Shown piece after piece: positions 17,819 to 26,756 of a DNA stretch of 64,000 nt. This stretch comes from Candidatus Chlorohelix allophototropha (lineage in GTDB: Bacteria > Chloroflexota > Chloroflexia > Chloroheliales > Chloroheliaceae), in assembly GCF_030389965.1 (NCBI RefSeq), contig NZ_CP128400.1, positions 2,046,001 through 2,110,000 on the forward strand, written 5' to 3'. The notes under the pieces are model-generated. The model searched no databases and was not told the DNA's origin. It saw nothing but the letters and a program-made list of their open reading frames with translations. Each line of letters opens with the position of its first letter. Position 1 is the first letter of the stretch. Both the position numbers and the translations under genes were made by a program.

Positions 17819-18277
17819 CTAAGCTTTTCCCTCCAATTTTCGGTAAAACTCCTCGACCAGAGGGAAGGTGTAACGGGCGACTTGGTCGGGATGTGCCGGA
17901 TGACCATTGATAGCCGTGTCTATAACCTCCGCTTGCGCCGGGTAGCCGCCCACGGTGGCAAACACCCAATCTTCCACCTGCGGTAGCGTCTCCACACCGG
18001 ACGCTAGAGTTGCCTCCACCGCCCTGCCGCGCCCGTCTTCCAACACCACCTTGCCGTCAAGCACTTGCCGCACCGCTAGATAGTGCCAGCGATAGACAAC
18101 TTCGGGGATAGCCGGGTTCAAATCCAGCGCCACCAGTTGACCGGGAAAGATTTTGATGTTTTTCTGTACCGGCGCGGAGTAGCGTACTGTGAGCTTCTCT
18201 CCGCTTTCGACCAGTTCTATTTGGCACTCTTCCGGCGAACATTCCAACGCTATTGCCAGAGTTAAATTCATCGACAT
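17819..18277 (-). CDS. Hypothetical protein, 152 aa
   Basis: I do not recognise this protein. It is soluble with no signal peptide. It looks like a small beta-rich domain (residues 1-100, including a VRYSAPVQKNIKIFPGQLVALD stretch that suggests a barrel) followed by a helical tail. The start at ATG 18277 is supported by AAAGGAG with an 8-nt spacing. Two terminator-like hairpins lie directly upstream, so its expression may depend on an internal promoter or on readthrough. Confidence 0.65.
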   Translation of the reverse strand: MSMNLTLAIALECSPEECQIELVESGEKLTVRYSAPVQKNIKIFPGQLVALDLNPAIPEVVYRWHYLAVRQVLDGKVVLEDGRGRAVEATLASGVETLPQVEDWVFATVGGYPAQAEVIDTAINGHPAHPDQVARYTFPLVEEFYRKLEGKA

Positions 18278-18297
18278 AGGTTAACTCCTTTTAAAAT

Positions 18298-18398
18298 AAA
18301 AAAGCCCGAACGTTTGCTCACGTTCGCGGCTGTACAAATTAAAAAAGCCGCTCCCACTCGAACGGCTCTACCTTACCTATCCGGGTTTTGAACCGGAT
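18298..18398 (-). terminator. Two tandem terminator-like hairpins plus a third hairpin upstream of the 152-aa gene
   Basis: Reading the minus strand there is first a hairpin ATCCGG/CCGGAT (18398-18379). Next is AGCCG/CGGCT followed by six T (18367-18341). Last is GCCGCGAACGT/ACGTTCGGGC followed by six T (18331-18298). The gene at 18277 begins about 20 bp later. They could end the STAND transcript arriving from 18962, or form an attenuating leader. Confidence 0.55.
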
Positions 18399-18584
18399 GC
18401 TCTAGCGAATAAACCTTCGAGGTCGTGATATGGTGTTATTTATCTCTAAGTTGCGCCAAGCAACTGGGAACATATTGCACCCCTCCCTAAGTTGAGATTT
18501 GGTAAAAAGGTTTATCCATTCAGAATATATCACAGCGGGGTCAGCCACACAAGGCTTATCGCACCGAACCGCGCCACCCATCGC

Positions 18585-18966
18585 CCCCGTTCGGGTATCC
18601 CCCGTTCGGGGGACAGGTGGGCGCATTCCGATGCGCCCGGTTTTAACCCATCCGAAGGGCGTATTCAAATACGCCCCTACCCGAATCTCGCCTGTTCGCG
18701 CCTTTGCCAATTTCCCCGATTGTGCCAACCCAACGTATCATTGCACCGTCCGGGTATCCCCCATCCGGGGGACAGGGGGGCGCATTCCGATGCGCTCGGT
18801 TTTAACCCATCCGAAGGGCGTATTCAAATACGCCCCTACGGGAATCTTACGTGTTCGCGCATATGCCCCAATTCCCCCGATTGCGCCACCCATTGTATAT
18901 TTGCACCGTTCGGGTTGGGTAGGGGCGCATTCCGATGCGCCCGGTTTTAACCCAACGCCCCCTACG
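18585..18966. repeat. REP-like array (family 1), three units, overlapping the end of a STAND gene
   Basis: Tandem copies of GGGCGCATTCCGATGCGCCC, GGTTTTAACCCATCCGAAGG and GGGCGTATTCAAATACGCCC, spaced by GTGTTCGCGCATATGCCCC-like text. The proximal end supplies the stop codon of the STAND gene at 18962 (coding TCGTAGGGGGCG). The same composite unit flanks the RAYT gene at 25816-26319. Confidence 0.85.
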
Positions 18967-21295
18967 AACCCGAACCACGCACAACCTCCAAGGCATCCGC
19001 CACGACCTTGATGTTGGGATGGGTGGGGGGCAAGGCGCGTTTGAATATGTCCAACGCGCGTTCCAGCAACCGCTCTGCCTCTGCCCGTTGCCCCATTTGG
19101 TACAACAACACCCCCATGTTGTTGCAACCAAGCGCAACCTGTGGATGGTCTGCGCCAAGTTGCTTTTCCCAAATGGCAAGGGCGCGTTGGTATAGGGGCA
19201 GGGCGGCGGGTAAATCTCCCATCGCCTTTAGCAAGCCCCCCATGTTGTTGAGGTCAATCGCCACGTCAGGATGCTCCGAGCCTAACGCCTTTTCATCAAT
19301 GGCAAGGGCGCGTTGGAAGAGGGGCAGGGCGGCGGGTAAATCTCCCATCGCCTTTAGCAAGCTCCCCATGTTGTTGCAGCCAGTCGCTACTTGGGGATGG
19401 TCTGCGCCAAGTTGCTTTTCCCAAATGGCAAGGGCGCGTTGGAAGAGGGGCAGGGCGGCGGGTAAATCTCCCATCGCCTTTAGCAATAACCCCATGTTGT
19501 TGAGGCGGGTAGCAACCGTAGGATGGTCAGACCCTAGCGTCTTCTCGCTAATGGCAAGGGCGCGTTGGAAACAACCTAACGCCTGCCCATAGTCCGCCCG
19601 CGCATATTGCAGATACCCTGCAATCTGGTTGTACAGGTAGCTTGTCGCTTCCAATGCCGCGCCCCGCTCCTCGGCGTAGCCCGCCACCGCCAGCCCCGCT
19701 TCCCGCAATCGCCCGCACTCCTCCCACACCTCTATTTTCCCGCTTATATCCCCAGAAGGGTAAGCCGCCCGCAACAGCCCTGCCGCTTGCTCTAGCCGTG
19801 CGGTGTCCGTGCCTTGCGCCGTGCGCAGCGCCAGCCCCACCAAGCGGTGCAGCGTCAGCCCTTCCCCGCTCAACTCCGCCAGCGAGTAGCGTTTTATCGC
19901 CCCGATTGCCTCGTCCCACTCCAGTTCATCCCCCGCCGTTGCCGCCAACCGCTCCGGCAATTCCTCGGCATGCTCAAGGAACAGGCTGAAGGGGATAGGC
20001 TCGGTACCAAGCCACGCGCACAACTCCAGCAACTCCGCGCCTGCCGGGTTCGCCTCCCCCAACGCCTTGAAGGAAATATCCCAAGTGGTGGCAACCTTAT
20101 CGTTGTGGTAGCCCTCCGGCGCATTGCCCTTCTTGAACAATTCCATTCTCCGCTCCTTGAACAAGCGCAAGTAATCCGCCCCGCTCTTGGATTTCGCAAT
20201 AATGTAGGCGGCAGCTTGCTCCAACGCAAGCGGCAAGCCCCCCAACTCTCGCGCCAACTCCCCGAAAGCGGGGTCAGCCCTTCCCACGCGCTTTTCGAGG
20301 AACTGCACGCTCTGGCTTTGCTCCCATATTCCAGCGGTCAGGGGCTTGATGCTTTTGCCCCAATCGCCGTTGTAGCGCGAGGTAATCAGGGTTTGCCCGT
20401 TGCCCCCTCCCGGCAGGTAGGGCAGCACATCGGCGGGATGCTCTACGTTGTCCAGCACCAACAGCCAGCGTTCGGGGCAGGTGCGCAGGTAATGGAGGGC
20501 GTTGGCAATCGCCTCTTGTTGTTCGGTTGCGCCTTGCTTTGCCAAGCCTAGCTTGAAAGCGAGGTCGGCAAGGTCGGAGCGCAAGGAGTTCTTGAACTCA
20601 GCGTTCACCCACCACACCAACTCGAAAGTATGGGCAAAGCGGAAAGCATATTCCACCGCGGTTTGGGTTTTGCCCACCCCGCCCAAACCCGCTACCGCTT
20701 GGGTGATGGCAGAGGTTTGCGCCTTTTCGAGGTCGGTCAGCAAATCCTCGCGCCCGGTGAAATAGGCGTTGCGCAGATGGGTAATATTCCAGATGGGGGG
20801 GAACGTGCCGGGATAGCGCGGGGCATCGCCGGATTTGGGGAAGGGCGGGGCGGTAGTGGGCTTGCCCGTTTCCGCCAACACTTTACGAATTTCTTCGAGC
20901 AATTCTTCCCGCGCAGACGCTTCCTCTTTGCCCACCAAATTGATGCGGGCAATTGCCTTGAGCAAGCCGAGCTTATTCGGGTCGCACTCTGCCACCTTCA
21001 CGGGGATAATCAGCCGCTGCCGTCCGGTGGGGTCATCGGCGAAAAAAGCCGCCCACTCCGGCAGGGTGTAAAGCGAGTTCAGATAATTATCGGAGAGGAT
21101 GGCGATAATGCGCTGCGAGGAAATAATCGCGTTGTGCATATACCCTACGAAATTTGTTCCCGCCAGCGATTCCCACGCTTGAATGGTGAGAGAATAGCCC
21201 GCCGCTTCCAGATACCAAGCGACCCATTCCGCCCAACTCTTGTCGGCTTTGTTGTAGCTGATAAAGAAATCTTTTTTAGGTTCGTTCTGACTCAT
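18962..21295 (-). CDS. TIR / NB-ARC / TPR STAND protein
   Basis: A 777-aa signal-transduction ATPase. Residues 8-140 form a TIR domain (DFFISYNKADKSWAEWV, candidate NADase glutamate E80 in LPEWAAFF). A proline-rich linker follows to ~165, then the NB-ARC from FTGRED (179) with P-loop GLGGVGKT (203-210), Walker B LLVLDNVE and TSRYNGDWG. A winged-helix/arm region comes next. The C-terminal ~200 residues hold four complete kinesin-light-chain-type TPR units of 42 residues with nearly identical DNA. Such proteins oligomerise on sensing a trigger, and TIR then consumes NAD in known antiphage relatives. The role here is inferred. The promoter module is at 21296-21382. Confidence 0.9.
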   Translation of the reverse strand: MSQNEPKKDFFISYNKADKSWAEWVAWYLEAAGYSLTIQAWESLAGTNFVGYMHNAIISSQRIIAILSDNYLNSLYTLPEWAAFFADDPTGRQRLIIPVKVAECDPNKLGLLKAIARINLVGKEEASAREELLEEIRKVLAETGKPTTAPPFPKSGDAPRYPGTFPPIWNITHLRNAYFTGREDLLTDLEKAQTSAITQAVAGLGGVGKTQTAVEYAFRFAHTFELVWWVNAEFKNSLRSDLADLAFKLGLAKQGATEQQEAIANALHYLRTCPERWLLVLDNVEHPADVLPYLPGGGNGQTLITSRYNGDWGKSIKPLTAGIWEQSQSVQFLEKRVGRADPAFGELARELGGLPLALEQAAAYIIAKSKSGADYLRLFKERRMELFKKGNAPEGYHNDKVATTWDISFKALGEANPAGAELLELCAWLGTEPIPFSLFLEHAEELPERLAATAGDELEWDEAIGAIKRYSLAELSGEGLTLHRLVGLALRTAQGTDTARLEQAAGLLRAAYPSGDISGKIEVWEECGRLREAGLAVAGYAEERGAALEATSYLYNQIAGYLQYARADYGQALGCFQRALAISEKTLGSDHPTVATRLNNMGLLLKAMGDLPAALPLFQRALAIWEKQLGADHPQVATGCNNMGSLLKAMGDLPAALPLFQRALAIDEKALGSEHPDVAIDLNNMGGLLKAMGDLPAALPLYQRALAIWEKQLGADHPQVALGCNNMGVLLYQMGQRAEAERLLERALDIFKRALPPTHPNIKVVADALEVVRGSGS

Positions 21296-21382
21296 AGCAA
21301 TATCCCTGGCAAGGCTAAAACGCAGGTTAAACCGTTGCTAAACTACCGTTACATTATAGCGGGAAAAGCGCGATTGGCACAA
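21296..21382 (-). promoter_or_regulatory. Conserved STAND promoter module
   Basis: On the minus strand TTGTGC (21382-21377) and TATAAT (21358-21353) are separated by 18 bp, followed by TTTAGCAACGGTTTAACCTG. Almost the same ~90 bp precedes the STAND genes at 29335 and 59417, and stands alone at 9909. Confidence 0.7.
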
Positions 21383-21463
21383 GCACAAATTTCAGGGGAT
21401 ACGTGCTACCCCCTACCAAAAAGGGTTTGACAATAAAAAATCGTTATGGTATTTTGAGGTTGA

Positions 21464-23446
21464 TTGATAGTTAAGAATCTCCCCCTGAAAACGAAAGTTA
21501 TTGTCTTGCTTAAAAAACCTCTCTTTCTAGCGCTTGCTTTCGTTTTGGTTGTTGTAGCCATCGCCCTCCTATTTGAGTTTACTTATTCGCAAAACCCCAA
21601 GCTAACCATAGATTTAAATAAAGAGCAGCAACCCGCCTTAGGGCTTTTGAACTTGGAGAAAACGGGCTTTTTCACCAAAGAGCAAAACACAAGTTTTGGC
21701 TTTTACCGCTGGACAAAGCCCCAATTCTCCCTGAACCTGCCCTATCTCGCCAAAGCCGATTATAAATTGCGCCTGTGGTTGTATCCGCCCGACTCGGCTG
21801 CGCCTGCTCCCTTAGCCATCCGCGCTAATGGTAAAAAGGTTACTAGCATTGGCACGCTTACCAAAGGCTTGCATCAATACGAAGTGGTTGTGCCTGCCCC
21901 CTTAATTGAGGATGGAAAACTCAATTTCCAATTCGAGGTTGCCCCCTTTGAGGTGAAAAGTGACAGGCGCGGTCAGTTGGGGGTTATTGTTACCAAAATT
22001 GAGCTAGAAAGAATAGCGGGCGGGTTGCCGATACCCCCTCGCGCTTTGTTTATTTCGGTGGGTCTGCTGCTACTGCTGTGGGCGTTGCTAATCGTGGGGG
22101 TATATCCGCATCCGCGCCGCTGGCAATTCTGGGCAGCTTTTCTCACGATCGCCCTTGCGCAATCGCTGTGGCTGGCGCTTCAGTATGCGTCCGACCCACT
22201 AAGCCTCAGCCCTGCCCTAGATAACTTTTTCTATAACTTTAACCGCTTGGCGTTAATCGAGTACGCGCTGGTGATTAGCGTACTCATTGCCCGCTTACTT
22301 ATGAGAGGGGCAGTTAAAAAGCAAAACCCTTCTGAAAATGAAATCGTGGCGGGTGGCAAAAACGAGATTCGCCCCCTCTCTAGCCTACGCTTTATTGCCG
22401 CTTTCATGGTGCTAATTTTTCACATTTCGCTTTTTCTTGAGCTTGACCCAGATTTGCCGCCCGCCTTAAACAATCTAACGCTCAACGGTTTTATTGGGGT
22501 AAGCCTCTTTTTTGTGCTGAGCGGTTTTATCCTTTGCTATACTTACTATCCAAATTTTGAAAAGGGCTTGAAGGGGAAGCTGTGGAACTTTTGGGTAGCC
22601 CGCTTTGCCCGTATCTACCCCATGTATCTGCTAACTTTCCTGCTTAGCCTGTTCTTTGTAAACGACTTTGAGAAAGCAGGCGCATTTTATAGCCTTGTAC
22701 ATCTGGTAGGTCTCCAATCTTACATATTCGACCCCAATTACTTTTGGTTTTTCAACATCCCTTCGTGGAGTGTAAGCACGGAAGTATTCTTTTATATGCT
22801 CTTCCCCTTCCTGCTATACCTAGTTATACGCTATCTCAAAACTGTGCCTCAATTGCTATTCGCGGGCGTAGGCTTATTGGCAATCCAATTCGGTTTGATG
22901 ACCTTAGCCAGCGGGTGGAGTTACAGCGACCAATATCTTGTTTTTTACAGGTTAGGACCCGGTAGGCTGTGCGAGTTTCTGATGGGCATTCTGGCGGGGA
23001 AATTATTCTTGCTGTGGCGACAGCGTCCGGTGAGCAAAATAGAGCGGCGTTGGGTTTCGGTGCTGGCGTTAATTTCACTGCTTGGCGTGATGGGAATAAT
23101 GACGGTAGATAAAACTGTGCTGCAAATCTACCGTTTTGGCGCAATTTACGCCCTCCCCTTTGCCATAATAATTTTCTGGCTGGCGCGTTACGACACCCGT
23201 ACCAGTAAGTTGCTGTCCGCCCCCGTTTTTGTGCTGATGGGAGAAGCGAGTTATAGCTTCTATCTCTTGCAAAATGCGGTCATTCTGTTTATGGGCAATA
23301 ATTTTGTCTCTTCCGTTTCAGGGGTAACGGATTACGCCCTGTACGGCTCAATAATCATTATCACCTCTACTCTTTCCATTATTCTTTTCCAATGGTACGA
23401 AACTCCGGCGCGTGTCTTTTTAAGAAAGCGTCTCTTGCGGAAATAA
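21464..23446 (+). CDS. Membrane acyltransferase (acyltransferase-3/OafA-YrhL family)
   Basis: A 660-aa protein. The N-terminal helix (residues 14-35) and an extracytoplasmic beta-rich domain (about 45-190) precede a few helices. Then comes an acyltransferase-3 domain (about 300-655) of ten transmembrane segments starting RPLSSLRFIAAFMVLIFH, with the histidine of that motif as the expected catalytic residue. This family O-acylates surface polysaccharides or lipids. The start is TTG 21464 with GAGG about 9 nt upstream. No nearer ATG exists. Confidence 0.85.
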   Translation: MIVKNLPLKTKVIVLLKKPLFLALAFVLVVVAIALLFEFTYSQNPKLTIDLNKEQQPALGLLNLEKTGFFTKEQNTSFGFYRWTKPQFSLNLPYLAKADYKLRLWLYPPDSAAPAPLAIRANGKKVTSIGTLTKGLHQYEVVVPAPLIEDGKLNFQFEVAPFEVKSDRRGQLGVIVTKIELERIAGGLPIPPRALFISVGLLLLLWALLIVGVYPHPRRWQFWAAFLTIALAQSLWLALQYASDPLSLSPALDNFFYNFNRLALIEYALVISVLIARLLMRGAVKKQNPSENEIVAGGKNEIRPLSSLRFIAAFMVLIFHISLFLELDPDLPPALNNLTLNGFIGVSLFFVLSGFILCYTYYPNFEKGLKGKLWNFWVARFARIYPMYLLTFLLSLFFVNDFEKAGAFYSLVHLVGLQSYIFDPNYFWFFNIPSWSVSTEVFFYMLFPFLLYLVIRYLKTVPQLLFAGVGLLAIQFGLMTLASGWSYSDQYLVFYRLGPGRLCEFLMGILAGKLFLLWRQRPVSKIERRWVSVLALISLLGVMGIMTVDKTVLQIYRFGAIYALPFAIIIFWLARYDTRTSKLLSAPVFVLMGEASYSFYLLQNAVILFMGNNFVSSVSGVTDYALYGSIIIITSTLSIILFQWYETPARVFLRKRLLRK

Positions 23447-23605
23447 CATGTCTTGCCACTGCCTATCTATCACCGTGTTGGGCTGGAAAAAGGGGATGAA
23501 ATAAAGTAAACTGAGCAGGAAAGCTATTACTGATGTTGGTATTTCTTTAGCGCTTACCAAGGCAAAGACACTTTAGAATTTCGGTGATTTGAAAGGAACC
23601 TGCCA

Positions 23606-24181
23606 ATGGTGCAGCCTGCCAGACAAAATTATACCCCCGAAGAATATTTGCGTCTTGAGGAAAGCTCGCTTGAAAAGCACGAGTTTTATAAGGGTGATAT
23701 TTTCTTGATGGCAGGAGCTACCGAATCTCACAACCTGATTGCCGCTAACGCCATTATTGAACTGGGCAGCGGATTACGTGGAAAACCCTGTAAAGTTTAC
23801 AGCAGCGATATGCGGATACAGGTGCAATCTAACGGTCTTTACACTTATGCAGATGTGAGTGTGGTGTGCGGGCAAGTTGAGTTTGCCACAAGCCGTACCG
23901 ACACTATTACCAATCCCATTCTGATAATAGAGGTTTTATCTCCTTCCACCGAAAAATATGACCGAAGTCAAAAATTTGAGTTATACCGAGCTTTAACTAG
24001 TCTGGAAAACTATCTAGTAATAGATCAAGCCCGGATATATGTGGAATATCATCGGCGGGTGGAAGGAACAAAATGGCTTATGGAAACTTACAGCCGTCTG
24101 GATGAGGTTATCAAGTTACCTTGGTTTAACCTGCAAATACCGCTGGTTAATTTGTACGACAAAACAGATCTGGTTATCTAA
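23606..24181 (+). CDS. Uma2 family endonuclease-like protein
   Basis: A 191-aa DUF820/Uma2 protein with the full core: YTPEEYLRLEESS at the start, YTYADVSVVCG (Asp), ILIIEVLSPSTEKYDR (Glu) and KFELYRALTSLENYLVID (Lys/Tyr). It lacks the coiled-coil tail of the copy at 1857-2690. ATG 23606 has AAAGGAA upstream. The function of the family is unsettled. The PD-(D/E)xK fold is the known part. Confidence 0.87.
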   Translation: MVQPARQNYTPEEYLRLEESSLEKHEFYKGDIFLMAGATESHNLIAANAIIELGSGLRGKPCKVYSSDMRIQVQSNGLYTYADVSVVCGQVEFATSRTDTITNPILIIEVLSPSTEKYDRSQKFELYRALTSLENYLVIDQARIYVEYHRRVEGTKWLMETYSRLDEVIKLPWFNLQIPLVNLYDKTDLVI

Positions 24182-24282
24182 CCCAAAGCCCAACAAGTAG
24201 GTGGAATAATTCTCATGGAATTGGCGCAAACGGGCGAAGGGCGTATTCATGTACTTTAAGAAATAAATCCGTATAGGTGAGA

Positions 24283-24395
24283 TTTCCGAAGGGCGGTTCG
24301 CCTGCGCCCCGTAGAGGGTGCGAACCGCCCCTACGAACCAAATCTCATGAGAACCGATTTGTAGGGGCGCATCGCGATGCGCCCTCGTTTGATGG
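24283..24395. repeat. REP-like palindromes (family 1 variants)
   Basis: CGAAGGGCGGTTCGCCTGCG with its inverted partner GGTGCGAACCGCCCC, then GTAGGGGCGCATCGCGATGC. It lies between convergent genes (Uma2 and SDR). Confidence 0.7.
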
Positions 24396-24473
24396 TAAAA
24401 TCTGGTGGATTTACCCCTATCCTCGTTTTACGGATTTAATTGTTAATCTTCATAAATGCGCCCCGCGATTTGG

Positions 24474-25238
24474 CTAGAGCGCCATCCAACCGCCATCGGC
24501 AGTTATCAACGCGCCGTTTATGTAACGCGACTCGTCCGAAGCAAGGAAAAGAGCTAAGGTGGCGATATCAATCGGGTCGAGGAACGCCGGAATCAGCGCG
24601 GCGAACGCGCCTGCCCGTTGTGCGCCTGTGGGGTCGAGCCGATCCTGCGGCATTGTTTCGGCGATGTTGGTTTTAGTGCCGCCCGGCAGAATGGCATTAC
24701 AGCGGATACCTCTGGTGGCGTACATCCAAGCGGTGCTACGAGTCAAGCCCACCAGCGCATGCTTGGAAGATGTATATGCCGCACCCGCCGCGCCGCCACT
24801 AAGTCCGGCAGTAGAGGAAACGTTGATGATTGAGCCGCTACCCTGTTTGAGCATTTGCGGAACAGCACGGCGACAGGTAAACATGGGCCCGTCCAGATTA
24901 ATGCCCAGAACACGCCGCCAAATGTCATCCGAAAGCTCGCCCACGCCCTGCATATAATCCATCACGCCCGCATTGTTTACCAATACGTCAATGCGCCCGT
25001 AGTTGCTGATTGCCAAATCAACCAGCCCTTCTGCGGAAGCCTTATCGGCGATATTGCCGTTTACACCCGTAATCGTGCCGCCGCTACTTTGGATGGCGCT
25101 AACTGCCTCAGTAAGCCGCTGCTCATTCCAGTCGCCCGCTACAACCGATGCGCCTTCACTCGCAAATAGAGTTGCAATAGCCAACCCCATACCAGAAGCT
25201 GCTCCAGTTACTACTGCCACTTTTCCCTCAAGTCTCAT
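24474..25238 (-). CDS. Short-chain dehydrogenase/reductase (SDR)
   Basis: A 254-aa classical SDR. The cofactor motif is TGAASGMG near the N-terminus, with NNAGV near residue 85. The catalytic Ser-Tyr-Lys set is INVSSTAG, then YTSSK. The acidic residue after beta-2 (GDWN) favours NAD over NADP. The substrate is not predictable. I chose ATG 25238 (MRLEGKV) because AAAGGAGG lies 5 nt upstream. The frame extends nine codons further without a ribosome site. Confidence 0.88.
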   Translation of the reverse strand: MRLEGKVAVVTGAASGMGLAIATLFASEGASVVAGDWNEQRLTEAVSAIQSSGGTITGVNGNIADKASAEGLVDLAISNYGRIDVLVNNAGVMDYMQGVGELSDDIWRRVLGINLDGPMFTCRRAVPQMLKQGSGSIINVSSTAGLSGGAAGAAYTSSKHALVGLTRSTAWMYATRGIRCNAILPGGTKTNIAETMPQDRLDPTGAQRAGAFAALIPAFLDPIDIATLALFLASDESRYINGALITADGGWMAL

Positions 25239-25596
25239 GATTGCCTCCTTTGGCTGAATTATCATTGCTAAATCTTGTGAGTTTCGTGTACTGCATTAAT
25301 AAATTTAGGGGGGGAGAAGTAAAACTAACCGATACTAAAACAATATGACAAACCTCCGCAAGCGACTGTGCTTACGGAACGAGTATGAGTTTCACTTTAG
25401 GAATGGGTAGCGGCTTTTAATGAGCCAAAAGCTTCGCCACTTTTACTATATTTGTGTGGCAGCTTGCTTACTTTACTATTACTTGAACAGCTTGGTCAAG
25501 TCTGAACGCTCAGGCAAATAGGGCTGAATTAAAACAAGGGGTTTGTAAACTTCGAGAAATAAATCGCCGATATTATCGAGAGCAATAGACAAACGA
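25239..25596. other. Gene-free region
   Basis: About 350 bp with no convincing coding frame. AAAACAAGGGGTTTGTAAAC near 25530 resembles half of the CAAGGGG terminator hairpin but lacks the second arm. It presumably holds the SDR promoter. Confidence 0.4.
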
Positions 25597-25813
25597 AAGG
25601 CGCATTCCGATGCGCTCGCGATGGGGTGGCGTTGTTCGTGGGATGGGCGCAACGCACGAACAGGTGAGATTCGGGTAGGGGCGCATTCCGATGCGCTCGG
25701 TTTTAACCCATCCGAAGGGCGTATTTGAATACGCCCCTACGAATTAAAACCGCCTCGTTCGGATGTGGTTCGGGTTGGTTCGGGTAGGGGCGCATTCCGA
25801 TGCGCTCGGTTTT
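25597..25813. repeat. REP-like array downstream of the RAYT gene
   Basis: Three copies of GCGCATTCCGATGCGCTCG, plus GGGCGTATTTGAATACGCCC and CGGTTTTAACCCATCCGAAG. It ends 3 bp before the stop of the RAYT gene. Confidence 0.85.
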
Positions 25814-25815
25814 GA

Positions 25816-26319
25816 TTATCCCCAACTCTTATTTAAATCTGCTTCCGAATTTGCCGGATTGTTTGTAATGTATTCCCTGATACGCGCTAAATCTGCCTCA
25901 TCTCGAACGACATGCTCGTAATAATTACGTTGCCAAACGGACGCGCCCGGAGTTTCCCTTAATATATTGATTTTTTTCCCAGATACAGACTTCATCGCTT
26001 TAACAATATGTCCCAAAGTTTTGATTTCAGGTTTGCTGTTATTATCGAATGCGCCTTCCAGAAAAAGCAAGCCATGAAAATGGTCGGGCATTACCACGCA
26101 AATATCAAGTTCCAGCGAGGGGTATTGTAGGGGTAACCATTCCCACGTTTCCTGTACAATTTCACCGAATCGGTTCAGCTTTGTCGTAGTATCCACGACC
26201 TCACCAAATAACTGCTCACGTTGGTAAGTACAAATCGTCAGGAAAAAAAGACCCTGCCTATAATCGTATCCTTGCAAGCGAATTGAACGTCGGTGGTGTT
26301 TTTCGGGGTCGTATCGCAA
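25816..26319 (-). CDS. REP-associated tyrosine transposase (RAYT, Y1 family)
   Basis: A 167-aa HUH-type single-strand transposase. It shows YFFLTICTYQR-like beta-1 (here LFFLTICTYQREQLFGE), the metal-binding HxH in VVMPDHFHGLL (HFH near residue 82) and the C-terminal YYEHVVRDEADLARIREYI segment with the catalytic tyrosine. RAYTs are domesticated IS200/IS605 relatives that act on REP palindromes. Both sides of this gene are REP arrays of the same type that flank the STAND genes, so it is the likely agent of their spread. It appears complete. Confidence 0.9.
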   Translation of the reverse strand: MRYDPEKHHRRSIRLQGYDYRQGLFFLTICTYQREQLFGEVVDTTTKLNRFGEIVQETWEWLPLQYPSLELDICVVMPDHFHGLLFLEGAFDNNSKPEIKTLGHIVKAMKSVSGKKINILRETPGASVWQRNYYEHVVRDEADLARIREYITNNPANSEADLNKSWG

Positions 26320-26363
26320 GAGATTTGCCTCCTCTCGTAACCTTGCGCGGTTGTTTTAATTCG

Positions 26364-26756
26364 TAGCATTCCGATGCGCCCGGCGTTGGTTTGGTAAATA
26401 CGGGGGGGTTGTGGCAACAAACGAAACCAAATCCGGGCGTATTCAAATACGCCCCTACGGGAATCTTACGTGTTCGCGCATATGCCCCAATTCCCCGTGT
26501 TTGCGCCACCCATCGTATATTTGCACCGTTCGGATTGGTAGGGGCGCATTCCGATGCGCCCGGTTTTAACCCATCCGAAGGGCGTATTCAAATACGCCCC
26601 TACGGGAATCTTACGTGTTCGCGCATATGCCCCAATTCCCCGTGTTTGTGCCACCCAACGTATATTTGCATCGTCCGGGTATCCCCCATCCGGGGGACAG
26701 GGGGGCACATTCCGATGCGCCCGGTTTTAACCCAACGCCCCTACGAACCCGAACCC
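26364..26756. repeat. REP-like array between RAYT and a STAND gene
   Basis: Three composite units with GGGCGCATTCCGATGCGCCC, GGGCGTATTCAAATACGCCC and ACGTGTTCGCGCATATGCCC, nearly identical to 18585-18966. The end nearest 26756 overlaps the 3' end of the STAND gene and supplies its stop region. Confidence 0.85.

Noticed and set aside
18341-18440. tRNA-like text (TAGAGC, TTCAAAA loop, GTTCGAGT) on the minus strand
   Set aside because: The candidate anticodon and T stems do not pair with correct loop sizes, no acceptor stem or CCA end can be formed, and the segment is better explained as hairpins with T tracts.
18499-19011. Long open frames with repeated GAHSDAPGFNPSEG-like text around the REP arrays (also at 26391-26938 and 61798-61980)
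   Set aside because: These frames are translations of the family 1 REP repeats and run antisense to real genes. They have no ribosome sites and no consistent codon usage.
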